Positions 3,478 to 5,563 of a DNA stretch of 5,563 nt are shown here, piece by piece. The translations under genes and the position numbers were made by a program. The stretch's first letter is position 1. Every line of letters starts with the position of its first letter. This DNA comes from Acidobacteriota bacterium (GTDB lineage Bacteria > Acidobacteriota > Vicinamibacteria > Vicinamibacterales > Fen-181): NCBI GenBank assembly GCA_021779795.1, contig JAJXZZ010000187.1, positions 1,088-6,650 on the forward strand, given 5' to 3'. The notes under the pieces are model-generated. The model was not told the DNA's origin and ran no database searches. It was given only the letters and a program-made list of their open reading frames with translations.

Positions 3478-5563
3478 TCACCGCCCGGCGCCGCGCAGGT
3501 GCCGGGTGAAGAAGTCCGCCCCGAGGCGGTACGCCGTCACCCACGAGCGGTGCAGCAGGAAGCCGTGGATCTCGTCCGGGAACACGTGCTCCTCGAACGG
3601 CGTGCCCTGCGCGCGCAGCGCCGCCGCCAGGCGCACCGTGTTCGAGAACTGCACATTGCGGTCGTCGTCGCCCTGGATGAGCAGCACCGGCGACCGCCAG
3701 GTCTTCACCGACGCCAGCGGCGACGACTCCCACGCGATGCGCGCCGCCTCCGGGTTGTCGGCCGGGTTGTAGTCCGGCCGCCAGTTGGTCATCTCCAGGT
3801 TCCAGTCGTGCACGCCGTGCAGATCGACGCCCGCGGCGAACAGGTCCGACGCGCGCGCCAGCGCCAGCGCCGTGAGATAGCCGCCGTAGCTGCCGCCCCA
3901 CACCCCGATGTGCGCACCGTCCACGTCCGCCCGGCCGCGCAGGTAGAGCCCGGCGCCCTGCACGTCGTTGAACTCGCTCGCCCCGTCCGCCCCGTAGTGC
4001 AGCGCCTCGCGGAAGTCCAGGCCGTAGCCGATGCCGCTGCGGTAGTTCACCGAGAGCACGACGTAGCCGAGGCTCGCGAGGTACTGGTTCATGGCGTACG
4101 CGTTCGAGTAGTAGTCCATGTAGTGCCAGCCGAGCAGCATCTGCCGCTGCGAGCCCCCGTGGAAGAAGACGATCGCGGGATGCTTCGCCCCGCCCGCCGC
4201 GGATTCGGGCAGGAAGAGCTGGCCGTGGATCGCCATGCCGTCGGCGGCCGGGAAGATCACCGGCTGCGGCACCACCAGCTTCGCGGCCGGGAACGCGGCC
4301 GGGATCATCTGCGGCGCGAGGTCGCGCATCTCGCCCCCGCGCGCCACGATCGCCGGGCGCAGCGGCAGGCGGGGATCCGAGCGCAGCACGGCCAGCGTCC
4401 CGTCGGGGGCGAGCACCGGGATCACCTCGAGGCCGGTGCCGCGCGTCAGCTGGCGCGGCGCGCCGCCGTCGGCCGACACCTCCCACAGGTGCCGGCGGTC
4501 GATGTCGTCCTGGTTCGACGAGCAGACGATCGTGCGCCGGTCATGGCCGATGGCGACGTAGTCCACCTCGAAGCGGCCGGGCGTGAGCGCCGTCGCCGCG
4601 CCGCCGCCCGCGGCCACCGAGTAGAGATGGAGCCAGCCGTCGCCCTCCCACGGGAAGACGATCCGGTCGTCCGCCGTCCAGAACAGCTGCTCGCCCGACT
4701 CGGTGTCGCGGAACAGGCTGCCGGGCCCGTCGTGCGCCCGCCAGACTTCCCTCCCCTTCCCGCTCGCCACGTCCACCACGCGGATGGACCACGGCTGCCC
4801 GGACCGCCGGGGCTTGAAGTCCACGCCGCCCGTGCCGGGCGGGATGCGCACGAAGGCGATCGCGCGGCCGTCCGGCGACCAGACCGGGTCGCGGTCGATC
4901 TCGGTGGACGGGTCGAGATACGCCAGCGACGGGCCCGCGAAGGTGTAGAGGCCGATGAACGCGTGGTCGCCGCGGCTGCTGACGAAGGCGAGGGACCGGC
5001 CGTCCGGCGACCAGGCGAGCGACCCGGGGCGGCCGCGCCCGTGGAAGAGCTGCACCGGCTTCGCCTTGGGATCCCGCAGGTCGAGCGTCCAGACCTGGTC
5101 GCGGTCGAGGAACGCGATGGCCGATCCGTCGGGCGACACGGCCGGGGCGCGCCCGGGCGCCAGCATGCGCGCGTCGCCCCCCTGCGCCGAGACGATCCAG
5201 ATGTCCTGCTCCACGCCCTGCGGCAGCATGGCGGGATTGGCCGGCGGCCTCTCGGGGAACTCGAAATCGCCGCCGCGCACGAAGACGACCCGCTGCCCGT
5301 CGGGGGTCCACGCGACGTCGCCGATCTCGATGCCGTCGTCGGCGTTGTCGCTGGTCACCCGGTGGACGCTGTAGGCCGCGCCATTCGGCTCGGCCACGTA
5401 GATGTTGCGCCGCCCCTGCTCGTTCGCGATCCACAGGAAGCGGCCGCCCGCAGGCGACGCCTGCAGGTCGGAGGCGAAGGGGGCGCTCATCACCTGCTCG
5501 AGGGTGAACCCCTGCGCCGCGGCGCGAGGCGCCGGGAGCAGGCAGGCGAGGGAAGCGGCGAAG
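3478..5563 (-). CDS. Secreted S9-family peptidase (prolyl oligopeptidase/DPP type) with PD40 propeller; start just off the right edge
   Basis: The frame runs from the right edge to TGA at 3480-3478, with 694 residues visible. In-frame GTG (5493) and ATG (5490) are not the start. The codons before them encode FAASLACLLPAPRAAAQGF, a signal-peptide core with likely cleavage after AAA16, so only the n-region is missing. The N-terminal half is a beta-propeller with PD40/WD40-like repeats: AWTPDG, VSPDGS, WSPDGRSLAFV and WSPDGRAIAFV. Two WSPDGR copies share an identical 17-nt DNA segment (4866-4882 and 4998-5014) exactly 44 codons apart, one blade. The C-terminal alpha/beta-hydrolase has HGG (oxyanion, about 468-470), GGSYGG with nucleophile Ser558 (codon 3891-3889), QGDDDRNV with Asp634 and DEIHGF with His666, a full catalytic triad. 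Length is normal for the family. It should cleave short peptides in the periplasm or outside the cell. It is convergent with the ligase gene and separately transcribed, so a shared function is not implied. Confidence 0.95.
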   Translation of the reverse strand, partial: FAASLACLLPAPRAAAQGFTLEQVMSAPFASDLQASPAGGRFLWIANEQGRRNIYVAEPNGAAYSVHRVTSDNADDGIEIGDVAWTPDGQRVVFVRGGDFEFPERPPANPAMLPQGVEQDIWIVSAQGGDARMLAPGRAPAVSPDGSAIAFLDRDQVWTLDLRDPKAKPVQLFHGRGRPGSLAWSPDGRSLAFVSSRGDHAFIGLYTFAGPSLAYLDPSTEIDRDPVWSPDGRAIAFVRIPPGTGGVDFKPRRSGQPWSIRVVDVASGKGREVWRAHDGPGSLFRDTESGEQLFWTADDRIVFPWEGDGWLHLYSVAAGGGAATALTPGRFEVDYVAIGHDRRTIVCSSNQDDIDRRHLWEVSADGGAPRQLTRGTGLEVIPVLAPDGTLAVLRSDPRLPLRPAIVARGGEMRDLAPQMIPAAFPAAKLVVPQPVIFPAADGMAIHGQLFLPESAAGGAKHPAIVFFHGGSQRQMLLGWHYMDYYSNAYAMNQYLASLGYVVLSVNYRSGIGYGLDFREALHYGADGASEFNDVQGAGLYLRGRADVDGAHIGVWGGSYGGYLTALALARASDLFAAGVDLHGVHDWNLEMTNWRPDYNPADNPEAARIAWESSPLASVKTWRSPVLLIQGDDDRNVQFSNTVRLAAALRAQGTPFEEHVFPDEIHGFLLHRSWVTAYRLGADFFTRHLRGAGR

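Noticed and set aside
2534..3772. Frame of 412 codons on plus crossing the convergent junction
   Set aside because: Alternative-frame reading of the ligase and antisense of the S9 gene; Arg/Ala/Pro-rich with no motif.
5488..5493. GTG/ATG at 5493/5490 as start of the S9 peptidase
   Set aside because: The frame continues upstream with an obvious signal-peptide core and AAA-Q cleavage site, so the start is beyond the right edge.

Overview
The window is a GC-rich bacterial chromosome segment with dense genes and mostly G/C third codon positions. It holds four protein genes and one divergent intergenic region. Nothing in it fixes the taxon. A secreted S9 peptidase with a PD40 propeller, a secreted repeat protein with a Sec signal, and very high GC together suggest a soil or sediment bacterium such as Acidobacteriota (Vicinamibacteria-like) or Gemmatimonadota. 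That placement is inference only.

Layout: (1) 1-870, minus strand: the N-terminal 290 residues of a secreted repeat protein that runs off the left edge. Its GTG start has a strong Shine-Dalgarno. (2) 871-1377: a 507-base divergent intergenic region with no credible gene. It holds several stem-loops, including a GC-rich hairpin touching the left gene's Shine-Dalgarno and a long interrupted hairpin in the leader of the right-hand operon. It also holds a weak hammerhead-ribozyme-like arrangement. (3) 1378-2451 and 2448-3467, plus strand: a two-gene unit overlapping by ATGA, encoding a cytoplasmic HExxH zinc metallopeptidase (Peptidase_Mx-like) and an ATP-grasp ligase of the D-Ala-D-Ala-ligase superfamily. 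(4) 3478-5563, minus strand: a nearly complete secreted S9 prolyl-oligopeptidase-family peptidase, convergent with the ligase gene and only 10 bp away. Its start codon lies just beyond the right edge. Two abutting dyads in the last codons of the ligase gene mark the convergent junction.

The most interesting content is the metallopeptidase/ATP-grasp pair. The ligase keeps the ATP/Mg catalytic core but has lost the Ddl segments that contact D-alanine, so it probably joins a different amino acid or peptide. The co-translated peptidase could process the same, unknown, substrate. The two flanking secreted proteins are on the opposite strand and are probably not part of this unit.
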